This document shows, piece by piece, positions 8,620-18,817 of a stretch of DNA of 64,000 nt. Both the position numbers and the translations under genes were made by a program. Origin of the DNA: Microscilla marina ATCC 23134 (lineage in GTDB: Bacteria > Bacteroidota > Bacteroidia > Cytophagales > Microscillaceae); assembly GCF_000169175.1 (NCBI RefSeq), contig NZ_AAWS01000013.1:62001-126000 (forward strand). Reading direction: 5' to 3'. Numbering within the stretch: position 1 is the first letter of the stretch; each line of letters opens with the position of its first letter. The notes beneath the pieces were generated by a model. It did no database searches and had not been told where the DNA came from. It worked only from the letters and a program-made list of their open reading frames with translations.

Positions 8620-9063
8620 ATGGTTATGAAAAAACAGTGGATTGTATTAGTGTGCCTGTTGACAATAGTAGGCGTTGGGTGTATACCTGCGACTAACTTA
8701 TGGAAGGTGCTGATGAAGGTAAAGTGGGTAAAAAAGTATGACCAGAAAACAAAGGCAAATGCCTATGTGCCCAAATTTACTAAAGAAATACAAGCCCTCA
8801 ACGGCAAGCAAATCACCATCAAAGGTTACCTTATACCAGTAGATTTATACGGCGATGGCGACTTTGCCATTATATCGGCTTTGCCAGTAGCGAGTTGTTT
8901 TTTTTGTGGAGGAGCTGGCCCCGAAACTGTGATGGAGGTATATACCAAGCAAAAAATTAAAGCCGATAAATCGGGTAAAGTCACCTTTAGAGGCAGGTTG
9001 GAGCTCAACCCTGACAATGCCGACCACTTGATTTATATTTTGCGAGATGCTAAAGTGATGTGA
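8620..9063 (+). CDS. Predicted lipoprotein, OB-fold-like with CFFCGGAGPE motif
   Basis: The 147-aa protein begins with a signal peptide and a lipobox-like VGVGC (Cys at residue ~21). The core reads LNGKQITIKGYLIPVDLYG...SALPVASCFFCGGAGPETVMEVY...FRGRLELNPDNADHLIYILRDAK. This resembles small Bacteroidota proteins with a DUF3299-like OB-type fold. The paired Cys residues (CFFC) could bind metal or form a disulfide; that is inference. It starts 5 bases after the coiled-coil gene stop, so it is co-transcribed. A second ATG at 8626 is equally possible. Confidence 0.65.
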   Translation: MVMKKQWIVLVCLLTIVGVGCIPATNLWKVLMKVKWVKKYDQKTKANAYVPKFTKEIQALNGKQITIKGYLIPVDLYGDGDFAIISALPVASCFFCGGAGPETVMEVYTKQKIKADKSGKVTFRGRLELNPDNADHLIYILRDAKVM

Positions 9064-9095
9064 TTTCCTTTTTTAGAAAACCTCTAACCAAATTT

Positions 9096-10034
9096 ATGAA
9101 ACGAATAATAAGTGCTTTAGCTTTATGCTTATGTATGGTGGCTTGTGCCGATAGTAAAAAAGAAAATAACCACGATACCCCTGCCGTTACCCATAAGTTT
9201 GACTCGATAGGGGCGAACAGTAAAAAAACGGTAGACTCTATTGCCAAGGCTAAAATGGAGGATACCACCAGACTCTCAAAAACAGAAAGACTCAGTATAT
9301 CAAGCTTAGACACTACTTTAAAGGCGGCAGGTTATGAGTTTACTTTTAGTGAAGTTTCCAAGCCTGCTTTTGAGCAAAATTTTAGATACAGCAATCCTAC
9401 CAGTCAAAAGTACCACCAATTATGTGTGAGTATTCCTGTTAAAAAATACCCTGCTGTAGACTGTGCCGATACGCTGGAAGCCTCGCAGTTAAAAAAGCAT
9501 AAAGCCTTTATTCAGGTTTTCCCTGTAGTAAGTGAAATGGTAGAAGGTAGAAAAAAAATGGGCAAACGGTTTGCCTTTGGTACTCGTAAACAGTTTCGCC
9601 TGGTTGATAACATGACTTATGGAGAGGCGAGTAATTTTCATTATTTCCGAGAAATCATACAGCTCAACGATCATCCTTACTTTGTGTTTTTTAGGCAAAA
9701 CTGGGAGGGGGCTGATTACTTGATGGTTTCGGGCAAAACAGGCAAAGACACTCACCTCAATGGTGTTCCTCAAATATCGCCCAACAAGTTATATGCTTTT
9801 ACAACACCTTATGATGCAGGAACTTATCACAATTTTTTGGGTGTAGAGCTATGGCAGGCAACCGCTACACAATTGACCAAGGTGTTTAGTTTAAATATTG
9901 ATGTAGGCTCCCCTTGGCGGAGTTATTGGCTAGACGATCAAACCATTATGGTTGAAATAAGAAAGGGAAGCTTAGATAATTATACCTATCGTTATGGCAA
10001 AATAAGTTTGCGTAAGCTGCCCAAGAGTAAATAA
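9096..10034 (+). CDS. Predicted lipoprotein of unknown function
   Basis: The 312-aa product begins MKRIISALALCLCMVACADSKKEN: a basic start, a hydrophobic core and a lipobox ending in Cys17, so it is a lipoprotein. The mature N-terminus is Ser/Lys/Asp-rich and probably flexible (~20-75). The rest is a beta-rich domain with repeated aromatic motifs (FHYFREIIQLNDHPYFVFFRQNWEGADYLMVSG, WRSYWLDDQTIMVEI) reminiscent of propeller-type blades. No catalytic motif is recognised. ATG 9096 is chosen over the in-frame 9060 because only this start gives a signal peptide. It is the last gene before a strong terminator. Confidence 0.7.
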   Translation: MKRIISALALCLCMVACADSKKENNHDTPAVTHKFDSIGANSKKTVDSIAKAKMEDTTRLSKTERLSISSLDTTLKAAGYEFTFSEVSKPAFEQNFRYSNPTSQKYHQLCVSIPVKKYPAVDCADTLEASQLKKHKAFIQVFPVVSEMVEGRKKMGKRFAFGTRKQFRLVDNMTYGEASNFHYFREIIQLNDHPYFVFFRQNWEGADYLMVSGKTGKDTHLNGVPQISPNKLYAFTTPYDAGTYHNFLGVELWQATATQLTKVFSLNIDVGSPWRSYWLDDQTIMVEIRKGSLDNYTYRYGKISLRKLPKSK

Positions 10035-10036
10035 CA

Positions 10037-10068
10037 AAAGCCCCACTTGTGCGCACAAGTGGGGCTTT
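10037..10068. terminator. Bidirectional terminator, perfect 16-bp stem
   Basis: AAAGCCCCACTTGTGC is followed at once by its exact reverse complement, a 32-bp perfect palindrome ending in TTT on either strand. It lies between the convergent lipoprotein gene and purS. Confidence 0.9.
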
Positions 10069-10094
10069 GCAGTAATTTTGAGCCAATGGTATGC

Positions 10095-10349
10095 TTAAAT
10101 CTCCAGATTGATTTTATAAGTATATTCCTCTACAATCATATTGGCGAGTAATTTTTTGCAAGCTGTTTCGGTCTTTTGCTTAGCCTCTTCCAGGTTTTCT
10201 GCCTCAAGGTTCATCACAATGTGCTTGCCCACTCTAATATCATTTACATTGTTGATACCCAAATTACCCAAGCCCAGTTTTACGGCTTTTCCCTGAGGGT
10301 CTAATATCTCGGTGCGAGGCATAATATCTATTTCAGCTTGAAATTTCAT
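10095..10349 (-). CDS. purS: Phosphoribosylformylglycinamidine synthase, PurS subunit
   Basis: PurS is the small structural subunit that bridges PurL and PurQ in the three-part FGAM synthase of purine biosynthesis. The 84-aa protein shows the family pattern: FQAEIDIMPRTEILDPQGKAV, LGNLGINNVNDIRVGKHIVMNLEAENLEEA, CKKLLANMIVEEYTYKI. purL and purQ are not next to it, so the subunit gene stands alone here. Confidence 0.95.
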   Translation of the reverse strand: MKFQAEIDIMPRTEILDPQGKAVKLGLGNLGINNVNDIRVGKHIVMNLEAENLEEAKQKTETACKKLLANMIVEEYTYKINLEI

Positions 10350-10596
10350 TGTACTGTCAAGTTAGAAGTTAAAACTACAGATTCAATTGAGTTGCAATTA
10401 ACGAAGGTTCGCGGATAATTAAAAAAGCCGATTATAGATTTTTTGTTTTTAAATAGTAGCGAGCCATTAGTTTCAAGCCACAAGCGCCAGTAAATTACTC
10501 AAAAAAAGTGTATTACTGGAGCCCAATCATTGCCAAGGCTTTGCCTGATATATCTAAATAAGCAGTGTACTTAGCACCATCTAAACGGTAACTTAT

Positions 10597-11409
10597 CTAA
10601 AAATTGACTCCTTGACGATTGACTATTTTCTTGCCTTGGTTGGCAATGACAAAAGGTACTTGGTTGATGTCCCATTTGAGCACCAACCCTTTGGCAACCC
10701 CATCAGCGGCTTTTTTTCCGTAGAGCAACTGCACCAAATACAAGGCTGCTTCAAACGAGCGGGCTCCTCCAGCAGAAGTAATATATTTGCCGTCGTGTAC
10801 AAACCACACCTTGTCTAATATGTTGAGCTTTGGAAAGCGTTGACGGTATTTCTCCACGTCCCCCGGAAACGTAGTAGATGCCACATTGTCGAGCAAACCG
10901 GCTTGCGCCAGTACAAAAGCCCCGTCGCAATGCGATGTGACATAGCGCGCCTCTTTGTCTACTTTTTTTACAAAGTTGATCATAGTAGTATCTTTCAGGT
11001 CGGTGTCTAGGTGGTGCTCAGCACTGGGCACTACCAACACATCTATTTTAGGTAGTTTGTCTTTGGTATAGCTATAGTCTGGCAATATTTTTACCCCCTC
11101 GAAAGTAGTAATGGCTGCTTTGCTTTTGGCTATAGTAAACACCCTCATTCCAGGTTTGGCGTGAAAAATAGTATGTTGAAACATATCTATAGGTGCAGTG
11201 AGTTCGGTGTTAAAAGTACCATCCATAATCAAAAAAGCCACATGGAGTGTGTCGGTGGGCGTGTCTACCTTGGGCAAGGCAATCTGGGTGGTTTTTTTAG
11301 GTACAGTTGTATCTGCCTGAGAGGCTTCGTTTTGCTGGGATTGAGGCTGGCAAGCAACCATCAAAGCTACTATTGCCAGTATGGGCAGGCAAAGATATAT
11401 GTTCTTCAT
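10597..11409 (-). CDS. DJ-1/PfpI-family lipoprotein
   Basis: The 270-aa protein has a lipoprotein signal (MKNIYLCLPILAIVALMVACQ, lipobox LMVAC) and a DJ-1/PfpI (class I glutamine amidotransferase-like) domain from about residue 50. That domain includes LHVAFLIMDGTFNTELTAPIDMFQH, VLVVPSAEHH and the nucleophile elbow YVTSHCDGAFVLAQAGLLD with the conserved Cys. Relatives in AraC regulators carry a DNA-binding domain after this fold; here there is none. An envelope location is unusual for this fold. Substrate and activity are unknown. Confidence 0.85.
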   Translation of the reverse strand: MKNIYLCLPILAIVALMVACQPQSQQNEASQADTTVPKKTTQIALPKVDTPTDTLHVAFLIMDGTFNTELTAPIDMFQHTIFHAKPGMRVFTIAKSKAAITTFEGVKILPDYSYTKDKLPKIDVLVVPSAEHHLDTDLKDTTMINFVKKVDKEARYVTSHCDGAFVLAQAGLLDNVASTTFPGDVEKYRQRFPKLNILDKVWFVHDGKYITSAGGARSFEAALYLVQLLYGKKAADGVAKGLVLKWDINQVPFVIANQGKKIVNRQGVNF

Positions 11410-11723
11410 TATGTTTGCGTATGAGGTGATTGGTAAACAAAATTAAAATAAGTATTACCAAAGGCTAACACTACTTTGGGTAACTGGAGTTCAGTTTCGG
11501 CTTTGTTTCTTTGCTAAAGAAATAAGCAGACCAAGGAAGTTGGGAGTTCGCGGGTCTGCTTAGTAAACTGAATTTTTCGTTTTTGAAAAGAGTTTTGTGA
11601 TGAATTTTTGGTAAGTAACTATTGAGGCAGAATTAAATATACCTAATGAGTAGGTGTAACAGCCATATTATGAATGGGTTACCCTTACTTGTAGCTAATT
11701 ACTTGCTGCTACTTACTAACTAA

Positions 11724-11865
11724 CTGAAGTTACGTAGACCTACTTATTTTAATGGTTATGTGGCTTTATTGCTAAATGATTGGGCTACGCATCGCGCAAC
11801 CATAAAACAATAAAGCTATCAAACAATATAAATAAGCAGACTTGGAAATTACTGCGTAACATCAG
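11724..11865. repeat. MITE-like element, family 2, copy A
   Basis: A 142-bp element with terminal inverted repeats: left CTGAAGTTACGTAG, right end the reverse complement of CTGATGTTACGCAG. It also has inner inverted repeats around the phrase ggctttattg / caataaagc. A second copy in the opposite orientation lies at 19538-19667. It ends 3 bp from the stop of the small gene at 11869. The rest of 11410-11723 shows no gene or clear motif. Confidence 0.78.
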
Positions 11866-11868
11866 TAA

Positions 11869-12087
11869 CTAATAAATCACTCTTTTCAAAGTCCAGTATA
11901 GCCAATTGCTATTAGCCACACAAGAAGCTACCTCCCATCCTTCACTTCCCAACTCAGTAAGCATTGTCACTACCTCGCCATAGGTACCCGTGCGGGTAAA
12001 CTCCTCGCCATTAGGCAAATTACAACGAAGGTTGCTAGAGTCCCAAAGCCATTCTACACTGGCGTATTCAAACCGTTGATTGCTCAT
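11869..12087 (-). CDS. Small DUF4177-like protein
   Basis: The 72-aa soluble protein has the layout of DUF4177-type small proteins: an opening strand (QRFEYASVEWLW), a helix (TYGEVVTMLTELGSEGWEVAS) with the typical 'LxxLGxEGWE' motif, and a closing strand (NWLYWTLKRV). No function is known. Family 2 repeat DNA abuts its 3' end. Confidence 0.7.
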   Translation of the reverse strand: MSNQRFEYASVEWLWDSSNLRCNLPNGEEFTRTGTYGEVVTMLTELGSEGWEVASCVANSNWLYWTLKRVIY

Positions 12088-12342
12088 AATTGTTTTTTTT
12101 TATTAATAAGATTTTGATGATGCTCAAGCTACAAGATTTGCCAAATAAATTCTATAATCAGGAAGTGTTTTTTATGACAAGGCAGTATTGTTCGCTTGCC
12201 TTTTCTCAAGCTGATAAGTTGACATACAAGCTTAAAGGCAACTCAAAAAATGATGAATGACCAGCAGTCAAAAACTTAGCATGGTTGACTTAAAGCCTAT
12301 TTTTTGGATAAATGCCGTAATTTTGATAGCTTGCCAAAGCTT

Positions 12343-12435
12343 TAGGGGTGTTCTGTGAAGTAGTTATTTTATTTTGCAGGACTGAGACAATACCCTTTGA
12401 ACCTGATGTAGTTTATACTACCGGAGGGAAAAGTG
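12343..12435 (+). promoter_or_regulatory. TPP riboswitch (THI element)
   Basis: Conserved TPP-aptamer blocks are present in order: AGGGGTG at 12344, CTGAGA at ~12382 with ACCCTTTGAACCTGAT, and the 3' CCGGAGGGAA at 12421-12430. It lies ~190 bp before thiS, as expected for thiamine feedback control. The aptamer 3' strand GGAGGGAAAAGTG can also pair with CACTTTCCCTGG at 12480-12491, which sits just before a T-rich tract. I infer an expression platform based on this competing stem; its direction (terminator or antiterminator) was not calculated. The rest of 12088-12622 shows no gene. Confidence 0.92.
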
Positions 12436-12622
12436 AACAAAATACTACTATTCTTTAGGGAGGTTGTATATATACCTTAACACTTTCCCTGGTATTTCCT
12501 CATTTTTTTCCCCAAGTACTGTTCAAAAACAATCGTATTCCTCTGAGCTCATCATAAGATATAAATTTGTGGCAGCAATACGCCTTGGCGTTTAGAGGCT
12601 GGTCACTTATAGCTTAAAAAAA

Positions 12623-12826
12623 ATGGAAATACACATCAATCAAAATACCTATAGTTTCGATGCGTCAAAAACCATCGATGAAGTGCTCGAAGTGCTGGAT
12701 TTGCCCCGACACAAAGGCGTGGCTATAGCCGTGAACAATGCTGTAGTGCCTCAACACCAATGGGCAAGTTATGATCTCAAAAATGCCGACAAAGTATTGT
12801 TAATCAAGGCATCGGCAGGAGGGTGA
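12623..12826 (+). CDS. thiS: Thiamine sulfur-carrier protein ThiS
   Basis: The 67-aa ubiquitin-fold protein ends in the required Gly-Gly (KASAGG), the site of C-terminal adenylation and thiocarboxylation that delivers sulfur for the thiazole ring. The core INQNTYSFDASKTIDEVLEVL...GVAIAVNNAVVPQHQWASYDL fits the family. It is the first gene after the riboswitch. The adenylating partner ThiF is not in this window. Confidence 0.95.
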   Translation: MEIHINQNTYSFDASKTIDEVLEVLDLPRHKGVAIAVNNAVVPQHQWASYDLKNADKVLLIKASAGG

Positions 12827-15578
<2,752 letters not shown>

Positions 15579-16205
15579 ATGAACATTATTGTAATCTCTA
15601 GCCCGCAACAAGAACTCAACGAAGCAAGCATCATTGGTGCCTTGTTTGAGCACGGGCTGGAAGTATTTCATTTGCGCAAGCCAACCTACTCGATATACGA
15701 CACGGAGGCTTTGATTCAAGCGATTGAACCTAAGTTTCGCGACCGGGTAGTGTTGCACCATCATTATGCACTTGCCGAAAAATACAATTTGCGAGGTATT
15801 CACTTTACCGGGCATTATGTCAAAAGCCACAGTGATCAACTTACGAATTGGTATGACAAGGCAAAGCAACAAGCAATGACGGTGAGTGGTTCCAAACATC
15901 AGCTCAAAGAGTTAGAAACCCTGGAGGTACCTTACAACTATGTATTTTTGAGCCCAGTGTTCGACAGCATTTCGAAGGCAGGCTACAAAAGTAATTTTGC
16001 TGATTTGAAGAGTATAGAAAAATACAAGAGTGCTACCCAGCTTATTGCGTTGGGTGGCATCTCTTTAGATAAGATAGACCAAGTCAAACGCATGGGATTT
16101 GACGGCGCGGCGGTATTGGGTACTGTTTGGGAAAAGCCTGCTCAGGCAATCGCGGTATTTATGGAGTTAAAAGCAGCATGGGAAAAGAAAGACCAAATAT
16201 TTTAA
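15579..16205 (+). CDS. ThiE/TenI-like thiamine phosphate synthase family protein
   Basis: The 208-aa TIM-barrel protein belongs to the ThiE/TenI family (LEVFHLRKPTYS, FLSPVFDSISKAGYKSNF, ALGGISLDKIDQVKRMGFDGAAVLGTVW). The standard ThiE motif GVHLGQED is replaced by GIHFTGHY, whereas the second family member at 17513 keeps it. This copy is therefore more likely a TenI-type or otherwise diverged enzyme than the main thiamine phosphate synthase. Similar pairs flank thiD in related Bacteroidota. Its 3' end overlaps thiD by 28 bp, so the two are coupled. Confidence 0.85.
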   Translation: MNIIVISSPQQELNEASIIGALFEHGLEVFHLRKPTYSIYDTEALIQAIEPKFRDRVVLHHHYALAEKYNLRGIHFTGHYVKSHSDQLTNWYDKAKQQAMTVSGSKHQLKELETLEVPYNYVFLSPVFDSISKAGYKSNFADLKSIEKYKSATQLIALGGISLDKIDQVKRMGFDGAAVLGTVWEKPAQAIAVFMELKAAWEKKDQIF

Positions 16206-16930
16206 GCATTGCCGGGTTTGACCCTAGCGGAGGAGCCGGTATTCTTGCCGATGTCAAAACCTTTGAGTCACACAAAACCCTGGGAATGGCGGTGTGTACC
16301 TCATTGACAGTACAAAATGATGTAGCGTTTGAAAAAGCCAACTGGGTAGCCATAGAAGACATAAAAGCTCAATTGGTCACTTTGGGGGCGCGCTTTCGCT
16401 TTAAAGTGGCAAAAATAGGTTTGGTAGAGAGCTTTGACGTGCTACAGCAAATAGTAGCCATTTTGAGAGAACACAATCCACAAATAAAAATTGTGTGCGA
16501 TCCGGTGCTTAAAGCAAGTGCTGGCTTTGTGTTTCATTCAGAGGTAGCAAAACAACAACTGGAAGCTTTGCTGCCTCACTTGTTTTTGCTGACTCCCAAT
16601 TGGGAAGAAGTACAGCAACTATCGGGGGTGAAAGATGCCAAAGCGGGCGCACATTACCTGAGCCAGTTTTGCCATGTATACCTCAAAGGTGGGCATAACA
16701 CCGAGGCGTTGGGCAAAGATTTTTTGTTTAGTCAACAGCAAAAAGTGTATGCCTTCAACCCCAAGCGTACCAACGTAGCAGGCAAACACGGATCAGGCTG
16801 TGTCTTTTCTTCGGCACTAGCCGCTCACATTGCCCTACAATACCCGCTACACAAAGCCTGTGTACGGTCTAAAGATTATGTGACCCGCTTTTTGGCGAGC
16901 AATCAGACCAGGTTGGGATTTCATAAATAG
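16178..16930 (+). CDS. thiD: Hydroxymethylpyrimidine/phosphomethylpyrimidine kinase
   Basis: This kinase phosphorylates HMP and then HMP-P to HMP-PP for coupling to the thiazole. Motifs: SIAGFDPSGGAGILADVKTFE at the N-terminus (substrate site), LTVQND, KIGLVES, VCDPVLKASAG, LLTPNWEE, YLKGGH and the anion hole KHGSGCVFSSALAA. The last has Ser where most family members have Thr (GTGC). At 250 aa it has the usual length. I start at ATG 16178 (MGKERPNILSIAG), which overlaps the previous gene by 28 bp. The frame also opens at 16127, but that start lies well inside the upstream gene. Confidence 0.94.
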   Translation: MGKERPNILSIAGFDPSGGAGILADVKTFESHKTLGMAVCTSLTVQNDVAFEKANWVAIEDIKAQLVTLGARFRFKVAKIGLVESFDVLQQIVAILREHNPQIKIVCDPVLKASAGFVFHSEVAKQQLEALLPHLFLLTPNWEEVQQLSGVKDAKAGAHYLSQFCHVYLKGGHNTEALGKDFLFSQQQKVYAFNPKRTNVAGKHGSGCVFSSALAAHIALQYPLHKACVRSKDYVTRFLASNQTRLGFHK

Positions 16931-17512
16931 TTGGTAGCCTCTACAGCCTCAAGCTTTAGGCCGCTCTTCAAACCTATTACCGATTTTATAGAACGCTGAT
17001 TTTTAGTGGTTTATAAAATCGGTAGATAGAAGTTGCTACCAGCTTTTAGCCTGCTCTGCAAGCTTTTATGATCTTTAGTGGTTTATAAAATTAGTAGATG
17101 GACACTATAAGTGTTTAATGCCTAAATAATTTGCTTACTTGCAAATGTGATAGTTTGAACAGAGTTTAACTTGTGAGCTAATAGGGCTTTCTTATAAAAA
17201 ATGAGCATTCTCACTGCAGCTTGCAAAGTTCGAGGTTTCGATCGGGTGTGGAGACACTGCCCGAAGCGGAGATGAGCGCTATAAGTGTTTTATACTTAAA
17301 CGACTTGCTTATTTGCAACTATGATAGTTCGAGTAGAGTTTAACTTGTGAGCTAAAAGCCAGACAAACAAATTTTTGCAAAAAACGAAACCCAAAAAGAC
17401 GCCCAGCGTCGCCACTATGAATTTGTTAGTTACCTATAGAACAGGAAGCAACTTGAAGCTTGTCGCTTAAAACGTGCCCCTGTCAAGGCTATGGACTAAA
17501 AACTAAAAAAAC
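16931..17512. repeat. Intergenic repeats between thiD and thiE
   Basis: No gene is seen in these 582 bp. They hold the AT-rich inverted repeat accgattttataga...ttataaaatcggtag (16977-17025) and a partial copy at ~17069-17100. A direct repeat of about 78 bp (17105-17182 and 17279-17355, starting ctataagtgttt and ending ttaacttgtgagctaa) follows. The 'aaacgaaac...gacgcccagcgtcgccactatg' phrase shared with the thiC-side gap is at ~17380-17420. Confidence 0.7.
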
Positions 17513-18157
17513 GTGAAAAAAGAAATAGCAAAATTGCAATATATTACCCAGCAAACCGATACACTGAGCCATGTGCAAGCGGCACAAAAAGCTTGTGAAG
17601 CGGGATGCAATTGGGTGCAACTACGAGTAAAAGATACGCCTGAAGCCGAAGTACAAGCCATTGCCCTCAAGGTAAAAGCTATATGTGCCCTCTATGGGGC
17701 TACTTTTATACTGAACGACCACGTAGCAGTGGCAAAAGCGGTGCATGCCGATGGAGTACATCTGGGCAAAGAAGATATGTCGCCCAAAGAGGCGCGTAAA
17801 ATACTAGGCAAAGACGCAATCATCGGTGGCACAGCAAACACTTTTGAAGATGTACAAAGACTGGCCAAAGCTGGAGTAGACTACATAGGTGCAGGCCCTT
17901 TTAGGTTTACCACCACCAAAAAAAAACTCAGCCCGGTATTGGGAGCCCAAGGCTATACTACGCTCATGGCCAACTGTTATGAGCAAAACATTGATACACC
18001 TATAGTAGCCATTGGTGGCATAGTAGCCGAAGACATGAGCATTATCAGACAAACCGGCGTATACGGGGTGGCAGTATCAAGCGTCATTACACATCACCAA
18101 GCGCCCGCTCAGGTAGTAGAGACTATACAAACCACCTTCGACAGCAGCAAGGTATGA
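17513..18157 (+). CDS. thiE: Thiamine phosphate synthase
   Basis: This enzyme joins HMP-PP and HET-P to thiamine phosphate. The 214-aa protein shows the canonical family motifs: NWVQLRVKDTP, TFILNDHVAVAKAVHADGVHLGKEDMS, DAIIGGTANT, YIGAGPFRFTTTK and IVAIGGI. Translation begins at GTG 17513. The last four bases overlap the next gene (ATGA), so the unrelated gene downstream is translationally coupled. Compared with the ThiE-like protein at 15579, this one keeps the diphosphate-binding motifs and is probably the true synthase. Confidence 0.95.
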   Translation: MKKEIAKLQYITQQTDTLSHVQAAQKACEAGCNWVQLRVKDTPEAEVQAIALKVKAICALYGATFILNDHVAVAKAVHADGVHLGKEDMSPKEARKILGKDAIIGGTANTFEDVQRLAKAGVDYIGAGPFRFTTTKKKLSPVLGAQGYTTLMANCYEQNIDTPIVAIGGIVAEDMSIIRQTGVYGVAVSSVITHHQAPAQVVETIQTTFDSSKV

Positions 18158-18750
18158 GCTATCATGTAGCGGCTTATTTGGTAAGTGGACAACGTCTTGA
18201 GGCACTTACCAAGGGTAAAAGCCAGTTGGCGGAAGTATGGAAAGACGTAGAAGCTGGCGAACATACTAAAAGATTTGCCCAAAGTCTGGACGAAGGTTTT
18301 GCCGATGACTTTAAGGATGGTTGCCCTGATACTTATCGGGCTTTGCTTACGCTAATGCAAGGAAAAGCACAGGAAGCAACCGAGTGGGAGTATATGTATG
18401 GTTATGCCCTACAGTTACTCTGTGAAACTTATGGGCAAGCCCTGACCAACGATGGTTTTACTGAGCTTACGTCGGTAGAATACCTGCTTGACTTAGAGGT
18501 GTTTAGTGCCAAGGTATTGAATTTTAGGGTGTATGACGACTTTTTTGCCATGCCGCCTGCCTTGCCTTTGCCCTTAAGCGAATACCCAATGGTGGGTTTT
18601 TTACCATTGAGCCGAGCCAAGCCGCTTGCCAAAGGGTTTGTTGAACTAAACCTTGAGCATCCTGAGTTTGGCGAAGGCTTGTCTACTTTGCAAAGCTGGG
18701 TAGACCACATGTTGACTGAAAAAAAGGATTTGATTACATTTTTTTATTGA
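18154..18750 (+). CDS. Uncharacterised protein coupled to thiE
   Basis: The 198-aa soluble, acidic, mostly helical protein begins MSYHVAAYLVSGQRLEAL and ends with the aromatic tail LITFFY. I do not recognise a functional domain; it resembles uncharacterised 'YL...GS'-type DUF proteins of Bacteroidota. It overlaps thiE by 4 bp. Together with the following SUKH-like gene it interrupts the thi order between thiE and thiG. A role in thiamine metabolism is not implied by sequence. Confidence 0.7.
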   Translation: MSYHVAAYLVSGQRLEALTKGKSQLAEVWKDVEAGEHTKRFAQSLDEGFADDFKDGCPDTYRALLTLMQGKAQEATEWEYMYGYALQLLCETYGQALTNDGFTELTSVEYLLDLEVFSAKVLNFRVYDDFFAMPPALPLPLSEYPMVGFLPLSRAKPLAKGFVELNLEHPEFGEGLSTLQSWVDHMLTEKKDLITFFY

Positions 18751-18817
18751 GCAGCTTAGTAGCTTGTTTAGCTTCGCAGAGCTTGGAGGCAAGCCTCCTG
18801 CGGTTAAATTTTCGGTC

